A DNA stretch of 64,000 bases from Flavobacterium crocinum (GTDB taxonomy: Bacteria; Bacteroidota; Bacteroidia; Flavobacteriales; Flavobacteriaceae): the NCBI RefSeq assembly GCF_003122385.1, contig NZ_CP029255.1, positions 4,836,001-4,900,000 of the forward strand. Reading direction: 5' to 3'. Below, piece by piece: positions 63,285 through 64,000 of the stretch (the stretch's first letter is position 1; the number at the start of each line of letters is the position of its first letter). Under the pieces are notes generated by a model that did not search any database, was not told the origin of the DNA, and saw only the letters and a list, made by a program, of their open reading frames with translations. The position numbers and the translations under genes are program-made.

Positions 63285-63956
63285 TTATCTTGCTCCTGGA
63301 ACTCCGTTACCTCCGTTAATACCGTCTTTTCCATTGTTACCATCTTTTCCATTTACCGGAATCCAGTTTTCTGGTTTTGAAGGATCTGATCCAGGTGTTA
63401 AAACATACACTATGCTTGTTGTTTTATCCACATAAATAGTAGAACCGAAAGGAATTGATACTCCAGGTGTACCTGGTGCACCATTGCCTCCATTTACACC
63501 ATCTTTTCCATTAATTCTAGTCCAGGTTCCATCAGGATTTTGAACATAAACATCTCCATTTGTGGTGTTAGTGTAAATAAGTACATTTTCTCCTGGATAA
63601 TCAGTCTTTCCTCTGTCAGCCGGAGGGACGGTTCCTGTACCTGTCTCAGTTTTTCCTCCACCTTCACCAGAAATAGCAATTCTGTTCCATCTTCCTTTAT
63701 ACCAATAGTAATAACCTGGAGTGATATCTGCTATTGTAGAAGTATTAAAAACTAATAAACTTTCAACATTGCCAGTTTTAATTGTTTGAATATCTGTGCT
63801 GCTTTTCAATGCAATTTGAGGAATCAAAAGCCCCTTGCTATCAGAAGTTATATCCAACTGAGCAGAAGCGTTGGGCGTTAATGTCCCCACACCTACTTGC
63901 GAATAAGCAGAATAAGATCCCAAAGCAACAAATAAAGGGAGTAATTTATTTTTCAT
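63285..63956 (-). CDS. Short collagen-like surface protein, lacks C-terminal module
   Basis: This 223-residue secreted protein has a Sec signal (ending YSAYSQ). The head segment VGVGTLTPNASAQLDITSDS and the PGYYYWYKGRW motif are close to the 416- and 1940-residue proteins 36-42 kb away. Two short collagen-like Gly-X-Y tracts (around 150-170 and 200-223) flank a segment with GSTIYVDKTTSIVYVL. The frame stops inside the second collagen tract (ending GVPGAR), so the globular C-terminal module seen in relatives is missing. It may be truncated or a naturally short fibre. The next gene in the operon is unrelated. Confidence 0.75.
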   Translation of the reverse strand: MKNKLLPLFVALGSYSAYSQVGVGTLTPNASAQLDITSDSKGLLIPQIALKSSTDIQTIKTGNVESLLVFNTSTIADITPGYYYWYKGRWNRIAISGEGGGKTETGTGTVPPADRGKTDYPGENVLIYTNTTNGDVYVQNPDGTWTRINGKDGVNGGNGAPGTPGVSIPFGSTIYVDKTTSIVYVLTPGSDPSKPENWIPVNGKDGNNGKDGINGGNGVPGAR

Positions 63957-64000
63957 GACATTTAATTGTTTAGATGTTTTAATAATTTTACAACCATAAG

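Noticed and set aside
63266..63352. N-terminal extension of the 129-residue gene
   Set aside because: It overlaps the collagen-like gene in another frame and its residues are a by-product of those Gly-rich repeats.

Overview
The window looks like a chromosomal segment of a Flavobacterium-like member of the Bacteroidota. The DNA is AT-rich. It carries SusC/SusD-type glycan uptake genes with a hybrid two-component regulator, a type IX secretion (type B) sorting domain, many glycoside hydrolases with Sec or lipoprotein signals, and a few promoters of the flavobacterial form TTG-N19/20-TAnnTTTG. No rRNA, tRNA, CRISPR array, integrase or intact insertion sequence was seen.

Layout. (1) 1-3.3 kb: the end of one GH2 glycosidase, cut by the window edge, and a complete second GH2, probably the tail of a polysaccharide locus lying to the left. 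(2) 3.3-13.3 kb: a DUF2911 protein, then a molybdenum hydroxylase island: a Tat-exported PaoABC-like aldehyde oxidoreductase, a cysteine desulfurase, a MocA-type cytidylyltransferase and an XdhC-type maturation factor. A LuxR regulator, a DUF1349 lipoprotein and a YegP-like protein follow. (3) 13.3-27.6 kb: five minus-strand surface-protein genes: one type IX cargo, then four modular, repetitive, tail-fibre-like proteins of 1422, 246, 416 and 1940 residues. They share modules and include a collagen-like stretch and a 606-bp tandem repeat. (4) 27.9-50.7 kb: a complete minus-strand polysaccharide utilization locus. It has an HTCS regulator, a surface glycan-binding lipoprotein, SusC, SusD, two GH30, GH2, GH27, GH51 and GH43 enzymes. 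The set fits a galactose- and arabinose-rich glycan such as a type II arabinogalactan; this is inference. (5) 50.9-61.7 kb: L-rhamnose catabolism (rhaT, bifunctional rhaEW, rhaI, rhaB, a divergent GntR regulator) next to lutABC. Together these could take L-rhamnose to dihydroxyacetone phosphate plus lactaldehyde, lactate and pyruvate. (6) 61.7-64 kb: a tiny histone H1-like gene with a clear promoter, a decayed GH28 polygalacturonase relic, an unknown 129-residue protein, and a short collagen-like relative of the 13-27 kb surface proteins.

The strongest unexplained structure is outside the genes. Long inverted repeats sit at many gene junctions, including inside the glycan and rhamnose operons. 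One family carries TTAACCGCAAAG-type ends and recurs at least four times. Others have unrelated sequence but similar size and placement. A run of four back-to-back hairpins precedes the glycan operon. All functions given here come from reading motifs and context; no database search was run.
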